Part shown: positions 1 to 6,339 of the stretch, piece after piece
How the letters are laid out: every line of letters starts with the position of its first letter
Numbering within the stretch: the first letter of the stretch is position 1
Position numbers and translations under genes: made by a program
Origin: an uncultured Lachnospiraceae bacterium
GTDB taxonomy: Bacteria; Bacillota_A; Clostridia; Lachnospirales; Lachnospiraceae
Assembly (NCBI GenBank): GCA_902787595.1
Contig: CADAHD010000267.1
Location: forward strand, 1 to 6,889
DNA length: 6,889 bases
Reading direction: 5' to 3'
The notes under the pieces: generated by a model
What the model was told of the DNA's origin: nothing
The model's input: the letters and a program-made list of their open reading frames with translations, nothing else
Database searches by the model: none

Positions 1-1057
<1,057 letters not shown>

Positions 1058-1065
1058 AAAAAATA

Positions 1066-1081
1066 GCCGCAAGGAAGCGGC
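1066..1081. other. Short hairpin between guaB and the GGDEF-like gene
   Basis: GCCGC (1066-1070) and GCGGC (1077-1081) form a 5-bp GC-only stem with a 6-nt loop just after the guaB stop and immediately before the ribosome binding site AGAGAGGGG. On the plus strand no T-run follows, so it is not a plus-strand terminator. On the minus strand it is followed by TATTTTTTTC, which resembles a weak terminator, although no minus-strand gene enters here. It may simply modulate read-through or translation of the next gene. Confidence 0.35.
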
Positions 1082-1095
1082 AGAGAGGGGTTATC

Positions 1096-2469
1096 ATGAA
1101 ACACATTCTGGTGGTTGATGAAGACAGAACAAGCCTTGAGGTGATCAGGACAACTCTTGGCAATACCTATAAGGTTACCGAGATGGTTACCGGACCGCAG
1201 GTATTGCAGTTCCTGACTACCACGATCCCGGATCTGATCCTCATGGAGGTACAGCTTACGGTTATGGATGGTTTTGAACTGATAAACCGTATCCGTAATA
1301 ACGAGGCTACCAAGAGGATACCCATTGTATGTATGTCCAAGAGGGACGTTGAACTGGAGAATCGCTGCCTTACAGTAGCGGCCGGCTTTATCGTCAAGCC
1401 TTTCATACCCAGTGCAATGCTTCAGAAGATAAACGACACCATTGCATCCATAGACCAGCAGCGCAGTCTGGGCGGCATGATGCAGGGCAACAATGAGTTT
1501 GTTGATGATTCACAGAGAGATGTGCTTACCGGTCTTCTGGACTGGAATGCAGCTGTTCAGATAATAGATCACCGTCTTAATACAGGATACAGCGGCAGCC
1601 TTTTCATGATCGACCTTGATAATTCCAAGGCGTTTGCTGATGTTTATGGCGCACAGTCAAGCGAGGCAGTGCTTCAGATGGTAGCCAGGACCGTTCAGGA
1701 GAACACGGATTCCGATGATGTGCTCTGCCGTGTATTTGGCGATGTGTTCATGATATTCTTCAGCGGAGTAACAGACCGTCAGACTTTAAAGCAGAGAGCA
1801 GAAACTCTTATCTCCGAATTTGCATGGAAGCTTTCTGAGGGACGTTTTGATGCGAATACCTCACTTTCCATAGGTATTGCCATAGCCCCCGAGGATGCAA
1901 GGGATTTCGTGCATCTATATTCCATGGCTGACAAGGCTCTGTATTTTGTTAAGCAGAGCGGAAAACGCAGTTTCCACTTCTATTCGAAGGAAGGCGACAG
2001 CGAAAACTCCAATAATATCGATCTTTGGAGCCTTCAGAGCAATTTCAGCAGCGTTATTCCCGATAAGGGCGCATATCTGCTGGATGTAAGGGGCTTCCAG
2101 TATGTATATAATTTCCTGCACCGCAGGGCAGAGCGCGGTTCCATCGATGCGCGCATGGTGCTCTTTACACTGGCACCCGATCAGGGCTACCTTCCCAAGA
2201 AGGAGGAGCTGGAGAAAGCAGTAGAGCGTCTTGATCAGGCTTTGTATTCAACGCTTCGCCGCGGTGATGTTTCCACACAGTATTCGGGCCGTCAGGTTCT
2301 GGTCATACTGCTGGATATTTCGGCAGAAGCCTGCGCTACCGTGGTACAGAGAGTTGCCATCAATTACGAAAAGATGGATCCTCAGGGCCGCATACATCTG
2401 CTTTATGAGACCGTTGAACTGGGCGCAGATATAATCGCAGCCAGAGCTGCATTAGATGCCACCAAATAA
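1096..2469 (+). CDS. Receiver plus tandem degenerate GGDEF protein
   Basis: Protein of 457 aa, predicted cytoplasmic, with no signal peptide or membrane segment. The start ATG at 1096 (MKHILVVDED) is chosen because GAGAGGGG lies 5 nt upstream and the receiver domain begins at once. Residues 1-120 are a response-regulator receiver: acidic pocket D8/E9/D10, switch S81, conserved K101 in VKPF. The phospho-acceptor position is glutamate (E51 in LILMEVQL). Residues about 137-298 are a GGDEF domain with DVLTGLLD, MIDLDNSKAFADVYG, SLSIGIAIAP and ADKALYFVKQSGKRSF, but the signature reads FGDVF (214-218), so the essential Glu is Val. Residues about 310-457 resemble a second, more decayed GGDEF fold, with LRRGDVSTQYSGRQV at 387-401 where the signature would be. 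The protein is therefore probably not a diguanylate cyclase. A role as c-di-GMP/GTP sensor or protein-interaction module is inference. It lies 38 nt after guaB and is followed by a terminator. Confidence 0.88.
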   Translation: MKHILVVDEDRTSLEVIRTTLGNTYKVTEMVTGPQVLQFLTTTIPDLILMEVQLTVMDGFELINRIRNNEATKRIPIVCMSKRDVELENRCLTVAAGFIVKPFIPSAMLQKINDTIASIDQQRSLGGMMQGNNEFVDDSQRDVLTGLLDWNAAVQIIDHRLNTGYSGSLFMIDLDNSKAFADVYGAQSSEAVLQMVARTVQENTDSDDVLCRVFGDVFMIFFSGVTDRQTLKQRAETLISEFAWKLSEGRFDANTSLSIGIAIAPEDARDFVHLYSMADKALYFVKQSGKRSFHFYSKEGDSENSNNIDLWSLQSNFSSVIPDKGAYLLDVRGFQYVYNFLHRRAERGSIDARMVLFTLAPDQGYLPKKEELEKAVERLDQALYSTLRRGDVSTQYSGRQVLVILLDISAEACATVVQRVAINYEKMDPQGRIHLLYETVELGADIIAARAALDATK

Positions 2470-2503
2470 AGATCAGTTCACAGTTTAAACACCGAATCTG
2501 CAC

Positions 2504-2545
2504 AATATGTCCACTTTCTGAACAGGAAGTGGACATATTTTTTTT
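2504..2545 (+). terminator. Rho-independent terminator after the GGDEF-like gene
   Basis: AATATGTCCACTT (2504-2516) pairs perfectly with AAGTGGACATATT (2527-2539), extended by inner T-G, C-G and T-A pairs around a GAAC loop. An uninterrupted run of eight T follows (2538-2545). It ends 35 nt downstream of the GGDEF-like stop codon's intergenic start and separates that gene from the VTC gene, whose own promoter must then lie in or just after this hairpin. Confidence 0.92.
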
Positions 2546-2589
2546 ATATCATAAAGCCATCGGATAACACATGAAAAGAGGTGATGGTT

Positions 2590-3345
2590 ATGGCGGGAAT
2601 ATTTAAAAGAGTTGAGAAAAAATATCTGTTGACGCGGACGCAGAGAAAGGCATTGATGGAAAAGCTGGGGGACAGGATAAAAGAGGATACATACGGAAAG
2701 TATACGATAAGCAATATATATTTTGATACGGCGGATAACAAACTGATACGTGAATCTCTGGATAAGCCTGTATATAAAGAAAAACTAAGGCTGCGGGCGT
2801 ACGGAACGCCGAAAGATACAGATAAGGTTTTTCTGGAGATGAAGAAGAAATGGAAGGGCGTTGTATATAAACGCAGGGTGGAATTTCCTTACAGGACAGC
2901 ACAGGCTTATCTGGAAGAGGGCGTATATCCTGAAGATCATGACTGCCAGATACTTAAAGAGATCGACTACATGATAAAGTATCACGGACTTAAGCCCGAC
3001 ACCTTCCTGGCATACGACCGCAGGGCATACGTGCTAAAGGAAGCTGATAATATCCGCTTTACGATCGATGAGCGGATAAGGAGCCGAAAAGATGAGCTTA
3101 AGCTTTCGGCAGGCGACCGGGGGAAGCTGCTTCTGGATGAGGGAACAAGCCTCCTGGAGATAAAAGCTCCGGCAGCATTGCCGCTTTGGTTCACGCAGAT
3201 ACTTTCGGAACTGGAGATCTTCTCCACATCGTTTTCGAAATACGGCAGGGTATATCAGGAGGGACTTAAGAAAACATGCTCATCGCAAAGTGCCCCAATA
3301 CTGATGCCTGCCGGAGAACCGGTTTTGATAACGATGACATCCTGA
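2590..3345 (+). CDS. VTC-domain (polyphosphate polymerase-like) protein
   Basis: Protein of 251 aa that is essentially one VTC domain, a member of the triphosphate tunnel (CYTH-like) superfamily. In yeast Vtc4 this domain makes polyphosphate from ATP. The bacterial stand-alone forms are annotated as polyphosphate polymerase domain proteins but their reaction is not well established. Tunnel motifs are all present: FKRVEKKYLLT (5-15), SNIYFDT (41-47), the basic strand KEKLRLRAYG (63-72), FLEMKKKW with VVYKRRVEF (81-99), AYDRRAYV (141-148), RFTIDERI (156-163), the LLEIK strand (188-192) with its metal-type Glu, and SFSKYGRVY (214-222). The start ATG at 2590 is preferred because AAAGAGGTG ends 7 nt before it; the GTG and ATG at 2581 and 2584 overlap that site. 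No membrane segment, so cytoplasmic. The DUF4956 gene follows after 99 nt, a common pairing. The stop codon sits inside a partial copy of the local repeat. Confidence 0.9.
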   Translation: MAGIFKRVEKKYLLTRTQRKALMEKLGDRIKEDTYGKYTISNIYFDTADNKLIRESLDKPVYKEKLRLRAYGTPKDTDKVFLEMKKKWKGVVYKRRVEFPYRTAQAYLEEGVYPEDHDCQILKEIDYMIKYHGLKPDTFLAYDRRAYVLKEADNIRFTIDERIRSRKDELKLSAGDRGKLLLDEGTSLLEIKAPAALPLWFTQILSELEIFSTSFSKYGRVYQEGLKKTCSSQSAPILMPAGEPVLITMTS

Positions 3346-3346
3346 G
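3338..3346 (+). repeat. Partial repeat copy at the VTC stop codon
   Basis: The 9-mer CATCCTGAG here recurs exactly at 3367-3375 and 4147-4155, the left ends of the two longer repeat copies. The flanks are also similar (GACATCCTGAGTGAC compared with GTCATCCTGAGCGAA). The TGA stop of the VTC gene (3343-3345) lies within it, so its last codons may derive from a repeat. The short match makes this tentative. Confidence 0.4.
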
Positions 3347-3364
3347 TGACACGCCCCGGCCCCG

Positions 3365-3418
3365 GTCATCCTGAGCGAAGCGAAGGATCTTGACAGAATG
3401 ATATTCAGCCAAAAACAA
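3365..3418 (+). repeat. Interspersed repeat, short copy (upstream of DUF4956 gene)
   Basis: The core is GTCATCCTGAGCG (3365-3377), a 7-nt centre AAGCGAA, and GGATCTTGACAGAA (3385-3398). The arms GTCATCCT and AGGATCTTGAC are complementary apart from a 3-nt bulge, so it can fold as a hairpin in RNA or single-stranded DNA. Similarity with the second copy continues beyond the core through CAGCCAAAAA to about 3418. From memory, TCATCCTGAGCGAAGCGAAGGATCT-like motifs occur between genes in many bacteria; I could not check this. Together with the copy at 4145 it brackets the DUF4956 gene. Confidence 0.75.
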
Positions 3419-3430
3419 AATTATAAATAA

Positions 3431-3437
3431 AAGGAGG
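3431..3437 (+). promoter_or_regulatory. Strong ribosome binding site for the DUF4956 gene
   Basis: AAGGAGG, a perfect anti-16S match, stands 7 nt before the ATG at 3445. It fixes the start codon and suggests that the membrane protein is translated efficiently. Confidence 0.85.
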
Positions 3438-3444
3438 ACCCCAT

Positions 3445-4122
3445 ATGTTTACATCATATTTACTCAATTCAGCAGGTGAACTTACCACAGGTGGTGCCTT
3501 CATCAGCCTTATAGCATCCGTGATATGCGGACTGGTGATAGCCCTTCTGTATATGTACAAAAGCAATTACAGCAGAAACTTCGTTGTAGCCCTTGTGATA
3601 CTTCCGGCGCTGGTGCAGGTAGTCATCACCGTAGTTAACGGAAACCTTGGGGCGGCCGTATCGGTGATGGGAGCGTTCTCTCTGGTCAGATTCAGATCGG
3701 CGCCGGGCTCATCAAAGGATATCACAGCCATATTCTTTGCTATGGCAGTGGGGCTGGCAAACGGCATGGGCTATGTTATCTACAGTGCGGCGATAGTGCT
3801 TACGGTGGGAGCAGTCTATATTCTGCTGATGAGTGCAGGCTTCGGCGCTAAAGGCGAAAGAGAGAGGCATCTTAAGATCCTGGTTCCGGAAAGCCTTGAT
3901 TATACACAGATTTTTGATGATATCTTCAGCAGATACTTAAACAAGTCGGATCTGATAAAGGTAAAGACCACGGATCTGGGCAGTGTATTTGAACTGAATT
4001 ACAGTATTGAGATGAAGGATAAAGGTAAAGAGAAAGAGTTTATCGACGAGCTCCGTACCAGAAACGGAAACCTGACCATCGTCTGTGGACGCCCGGTCAG
4101 CCACGCAGCAGAGGAGATCTGA
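3445..4122 (+). CDS. DUF4956 family membrane protein
   Basis: Protein of 225 aa. The first two thirds are membrane: hydrophobic segments near residues 19-38 (ISLIASVICGLVIALLYMYK), 48-66 (VVALVILPALVQVVITVVN), about 89-105 (ITAIFFAMAVGLANGMG) and 108-127 (IYSAAIVLTVGAVYILLMS). The family hallmark GAFSLVRFRSAPGSSKDI lies between the second and third segments, followed by AMAVGLANGMGYV. From about residue 132 there is a soluble, probably cytoplasmic, alpha/beta tail (HLKILVPESLDYTQIFDDIF ...) rich in charged residues. DUF4956 has no proven function; its recurrent partners are VTC-domain proteins and, in many genomes, CotH-like kinases. Here the VTC gene lies 99 nt upstream and the secreted carbohydrate-binding protein 190 nt downstream. 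The arrangement suggests a membrane partner or channel for the VTC product, which is inference. Related repeats flank the gene on both sides. Confidence 0.9.
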   Translation: MFTSYLLNSAGELTTGGAFISLIASVICGLVIALLYMYKSNYSRNFVVALVILPALVQVVITVVNGNLGAAVSVMGAFSLVRFRSAPGSSKDITAIFFAMAVGLANGMGYVIYSAAIVLTVGAVYILLMSAGFGAKGERERHLKILVPESLDYTQIFDDIFSRYLNKSDLIKVKTTDLGSVFELNYSIEMKDKGKEKEFIDELRTRNGNLTIVCGRPVSHAAEEI

Positions 4123-4144
4123 TATCGCGATAGGACCGGGTATT

Positions 4145-4276
4145 GTCATCCTGAGCGTGGGTGAAGTACTTAATGAGTGCAAGCGTAGCGCAGCACGAAT
4201 TTAGTACGCACCTACCTGCGGAGCTTAGCGAAAGCAAGGCGGATCTTGATAGAAGTAAATGCAGCCACAAAACAAG
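4145..4276 (+). repeat. Interspersed repeat, expanded copy (downstream of DUF4956 gene)
   Basis: The left end GTCATCCTGAGCG (4145-4157) is identical to the copy at 3365, and the right end GGATCTTGATAGAA (4241-4254) differs from it at one base. Similarity then continues through GCAGCCACAAAACAA to about 4276. Where the short copy has 7 nt in its centre, this one has 83 nt (4158-4240). Most of this 190-nt gap between genes is repeat, leaving only the ribosome binding site region AAAGGAGA before the next gene. Confidence 0.7.
4157..4215. repeat. Imperfect inverted repeat inside the expanded copy
   Basis: GTGGGTGAAGTACTTAATGAGTGC (4157-4180) pairs with GCACGAATTTAGTACGCACCTAC (4193-4215), leaving a 12-nt loop. 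The pairing keeps blocks of 4, 5, 3 and 4 bp intact, broken by isolated mismatches and one bulge. No T-run follows, so it is not a standard terminator. It could be the remains of a small foldback element inserted into the repeat, or an RNA processing site between the two coding regions. Confidence 0.6.
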
Positions 4277-4312
4277 ATATATTGATCATTACATCGAAAG
4301 GAGAATACACAT

Positions 4313-6199
4313 ATGTTGAAGAAGAGATTATTAGCGTTATCAATGGCAGGAATAATGGTTATGAATACAGCTTGCGGCGCAGCGGTATCAGCATCAGACG
4401 GGGAAGACAGCAGCGTAAGCGGAAAAAGCAGAAATACTGCATCAAAAGCGGCGGGTTCGGACGGTGATGCCATAGCAACAGACACGACTTCTGCAGATGG
4501 AGACAGCGCAGAGCTCGATCTTGCAAACAGATCATACAGTGTGAGTTATCCGGAATATAAAGATAATTATGATCATCGCGAAGCGGATGAGGATGCGACG
4601 CTGATCACTCTGAGCGGCAGCAGCATAAGCATATCCGGCAGCGGAGCGAAAGCAGAAGGATCGGTAGTCACCATAAGTCAGAAAGGCGATTATATAATCA
4701 GCGGCAATCTCAGCGAAGGCCAGATAATCGTGGATAGCGGTGAAGATGCGGTGCATCTTTTCCTGGACGGCGTAACTCTCAGCAATGATGACGGACCGGT
4801 GATATATGTAAAGAGCGCTAAAAACGCATATATATCGCTTGAAGAGGGCAGTGTTAACTGTTTAAGCGACGGTGGAAAGTACACGCTTGAAGACGGCGAA
4901 GATGAGCCGGATGCAGTGATCTTCTCAAAGGCTGACCTTATCATAAACGGCAGCGGAACGCTTAAGATAGATGCGAATTACGCGTGTGGCATACGCTCTA
5001 AGGATGATCTGGTGATAAGGAGCGGGAATTATGAGATAGAGAGCGTGGATGATGCTCTTAAGGGCAAGGACCTGCTGGCTGTATATGATGGCGATATCAG
5101 CATTACCTGCGGAGGAAAAGGGCTGGTTTCCACTAACAGCGAAGAGGAAGGCAAGGGCATAGTATACGTAGAAAACGGAAACTTTAAGATACACTCGGGT
5201 GATGATGCAATGCACAGCAATACAAATATACTGATCCTGGGCGGAGAATTTGATATAGAAAGTCAGGATGACGGCATACATGCGGATAATGTTTGCCTGG
5301 TATATAACAGCAGCGTGAATATCTCAAAGAGTTATGAGGGTATAGAAGGCAGCATAGTCGATCTGGCGGCGAGCAATATAAGCGTATATGCGGACGATGA
5401 CGGTGTTAATGCTGCAGGCGATAGCGGTGAAGCAGATGCTTCACAGAATAACATGGGACGCGGAGGCTTTATGGATGCCAATGCGGATAACATCATATAC
5501 ATTGATGGCGGCAGTGTGTATGTTAATGCTAAGGGTGACGGTATAGATTCCAACGGATATATTTATATCTACGGCGGTGATACGGTTGTGGACGGCCCGG
5601 AGAATGACGGCAACGGATTTTTTGACTATGGTATCGATTGTGTTATGAGCGGAGGAACTGTTATTGCAGCGGGGTCTTCCGGAATGCTGCAGTCAATAGG
5701 AGAGAGTTCGGAGGTATATGCGGTTGTGGCCGGGACAGGATCGCAGAAGGCCGGCACGGAAGTGGTGATCAGCGATGCAGACGGAAACGAAGTGGTAAGC
5801 TATACACCTTCTAAGAGCTATTCGGCAGTATTATTTGCAGGCTTTGATTTTACAAAAGGATCATCATATACTGCGAGCGCCGGCGGAACCGAACTTGGCA
5901 GCGTAAGCATAAGCGGAGCAAGCAATACCATAGGGAATGTTGGCGGCTTTGGCGGCGGACGCGGAGGCTTCGGCGGAGGCCATGGCGGGTTTAACCGTGG
6001 TGATGGCACGCAGGACGGTACTATGACACCTCCTGACGGAAATATGCCCGGTAACGGCCGTCAGATGACCCCGCCGGATGGCAGTATCCCTGATAATGGT
6101 CAGGAGATGATGCCGCCGGAGGATTTCGATCCGTCAAAGCTCCCTGAGGGTTCACAGAATGGCAGGCGCAACGGAAAGAAGCAGACTACCACCCTTTGA
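4313..6199 (+). CDS. Secreted carbohydrate-binding beta-helix lipoprotein (Cthe_2159-like)
   Basis: Protein of 628 aa. AAAGGAGA ends about 9 nt before the ATG. The N-terminus MLKKRLLALSMAGIMVMNTACG is an export signal with a lipoprotein-like Cys at 21, although position -3 is Asn rather than the usual Leu. A Ser/Asp/Gly-rich linker runs to about residue 75. Then comes a repetitive beta-helix of the Cthe_2159 carbohydrate-binding family (former DUF4353) with recurring turn motifs DDALKGKD, GDDAMHSNTN, DDGIHADN, SYEGIEGS, DDDGVNAAGD, GDGIDSNGYIYIYGG and GNGFFDYGID...GGTVIAAGSSGM, to about residue 465. A beta-rich region follows (SYTPSKSYSAVLFAGFDF). The tail is a Gly-rich segment (541-565) and 14-residue Pro/Asp repeats (571 onward). 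The founding member binds plant-wall polysaccharides and calcium, so the protein may attach the cell to pectin or cellulose; this is family inference. There is no LPXTG or C-terminal membrane anchor. It is the last gene of the VTC-DUF4956 run. Confidence 0.87.
   Translation: MLKKRLLALSMAGIMVMNTACGAAVSASDGEDSSVSGKSRNTASKAAGSDGDAIATDTTSADGDSAELDLANRSYSVSYPEYKDNYDHREADEDATLITLSGSSISISGSGAKAEGSVVTISQKGDYIISGNLSEGQIIVDSGEDAVHLFLDGVTLSNDDGPVIYVKSAKNAYISLEEGSVNCLSDGGKYTLEDGEDEPDAVIFSKADLIINGSGTLKIDANYACGIRSKDDLVIRSGNYEIESVDDALKGKDLLAVYDGDISITCGGKGLVSTNSEEEGKGIVYVENGNFKIHSGDDAMHSNTNILILGGEFDIESQDDGIHADNVCLVYNSSVNISKSYEGIEGSIVDLAASNISVYADDDGVNAAGDSGEADASQNNMGRGGFMDANADNIIYIDGGSVYVNAKGDGIDSNGYIYIYGGDTVVDGPENDGNGFFDYGIDCVMSGGTVIAAGSSGMLQSIGESSEVYAVVAGTGSQKAGTEVVISDADGNEVVSYTPSKSYSAVLFAGFDFTKGSSYTASAGGTELGSVSISGASNTIGNVGGFGGGRGGFGGGHGGFNRGDGTQDGTMTPPDGNMPGNGRQMTPPDGSIPDNGQEMMPPEDFDPSKLPEGSQNGRRNGKKQTTTL
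5933..6007 (+). repeat. Gly-Gly-Phe/Arg-rich low-complexity segment
   Basis: Codons 541-565 of the carbohydrate-binding lipoprotein encode GNVGGFGGGRGGFGGGHGGF and a short extension, built from imperfect GGFGGGR/H units. The segment is flexible and separates the folded beta-helix from the Pro/Asp repeats. It resembles Gly-rich tails of surface proteins and could serve as spacer or assembly motif. Confidence 0.8.
6023..6121 (+). repeat. 14-residue tandem repeat at the lipoprotein C-terminus
   Basis: Units begin at 6023 (MTPPDGNMPGNGRQ), 6065 (MTPPDGSIPDNGQE) and 6107 (MMPPEDFDP..., decayed), in exact 42-nt steps. The two complete units match at 9 of 14 residues. The sequence is acidic and proline-rich with no hydrophobic core, so it is likely an unfolded spacer that may vary in copy number. 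Confidence 0.8.
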
Positions 6200-6212
6200 A
6201 TAATGGGGACAG

Positions 6213-6260
6213 AAAAACTAGCGGTGATGGGCAAACCAGTGGAAAAACCAGCGGGGACGG
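6213..6260 (+). repeat. Degenerate 30-nt direct repeat before the convergent hairpin
   Basis: AAAAACTAGCGGTGATGG (6213-6230) and AAAAACCAGCGGGGACGG (6243-6260) match at 15 of 18 positions and are exactly 30 nt apart. A further AAACCAGTGG lies between them (6233-6242), and GGGGAC occurs at 6205-6210 and 6253-6258. The second unit forms the left arm of the long hairpin. Confidence 0.6.
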
Positions 6261-6303
6261 ACATCGTGGTACTTCAGTACCACGATGCCCGTCCCCCTGG
6301 TTT
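6245..6303. terminator. Long hairpin between convergent genes (bidirectional terminator or REP-like element)
   Basis: The arms run from 6245 (AAACCAGCGGGGACGG...) to 6303 (...CCGTCCCCCTGGTTT). About 27 base pairs form, with one bulged C at 6252 and one A-C mismatch at 6261, closing on ACTTCAGT. On the minus strand the stem runs straight into CTGGTTTTTCC, giving a T-run for the DUF4867 gene. On the plus strand only TTTCCCTTTG follows, a poor T-run. The stem is much longer and stronger than needed for termination, so it may also be a palindromic mobile repeat of the GGGGACGG type. Confidence 0.75.
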
Positions 6304-6339
6304 CCCTTTGTTTATCTTCAGGCATAAGCCCTAAGAAAT

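Noticed and set aside
2530..2555. TGGACA with TATCAT or CATAAA as a promoter for the VTC gene, overlapping the terminator.
   Set aside because: The spacers are 11-14 nt and the TGGACA is part of the terminator stem; a promoter is expected nearby but I cannot identify it.
2581..2589. GTG 2581 or ATG 2584 as the VTC start.
   Set aside because: Both fall within or directly beside the AAAGAGGTG ribosome binding site; ATG 2590 has correct spacing.
3390..3427. Perfect TTGACA (3390-3395) at the end of the short repeat with TATAAA at 3422 as a promoter for the DUF4956 gene; similar TTGATA and TATATT after the second copy.
   Set aside because: The spacer is 26 nt in both cases, far from the required 16-18 nt, and no -10 box lies at the right distance.
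4246..4467. Open frame of 73 codons running from the repeat into the lipoprotein gene.
   Set aside because: It overlaps the well-supported lipoprotein signal region in another frame, lacks a ribosome binding site and shows no protein-like composition.
5040..5580. Repetitive GATGAYG-type motifs in the lipoprotein gene as possible DNA-level repeats or a CRISPR-like array.
   Set aside because: Spacing is irregular and the repetition follows beta-helix turn motifs (DDG, GDG) at the protein level.
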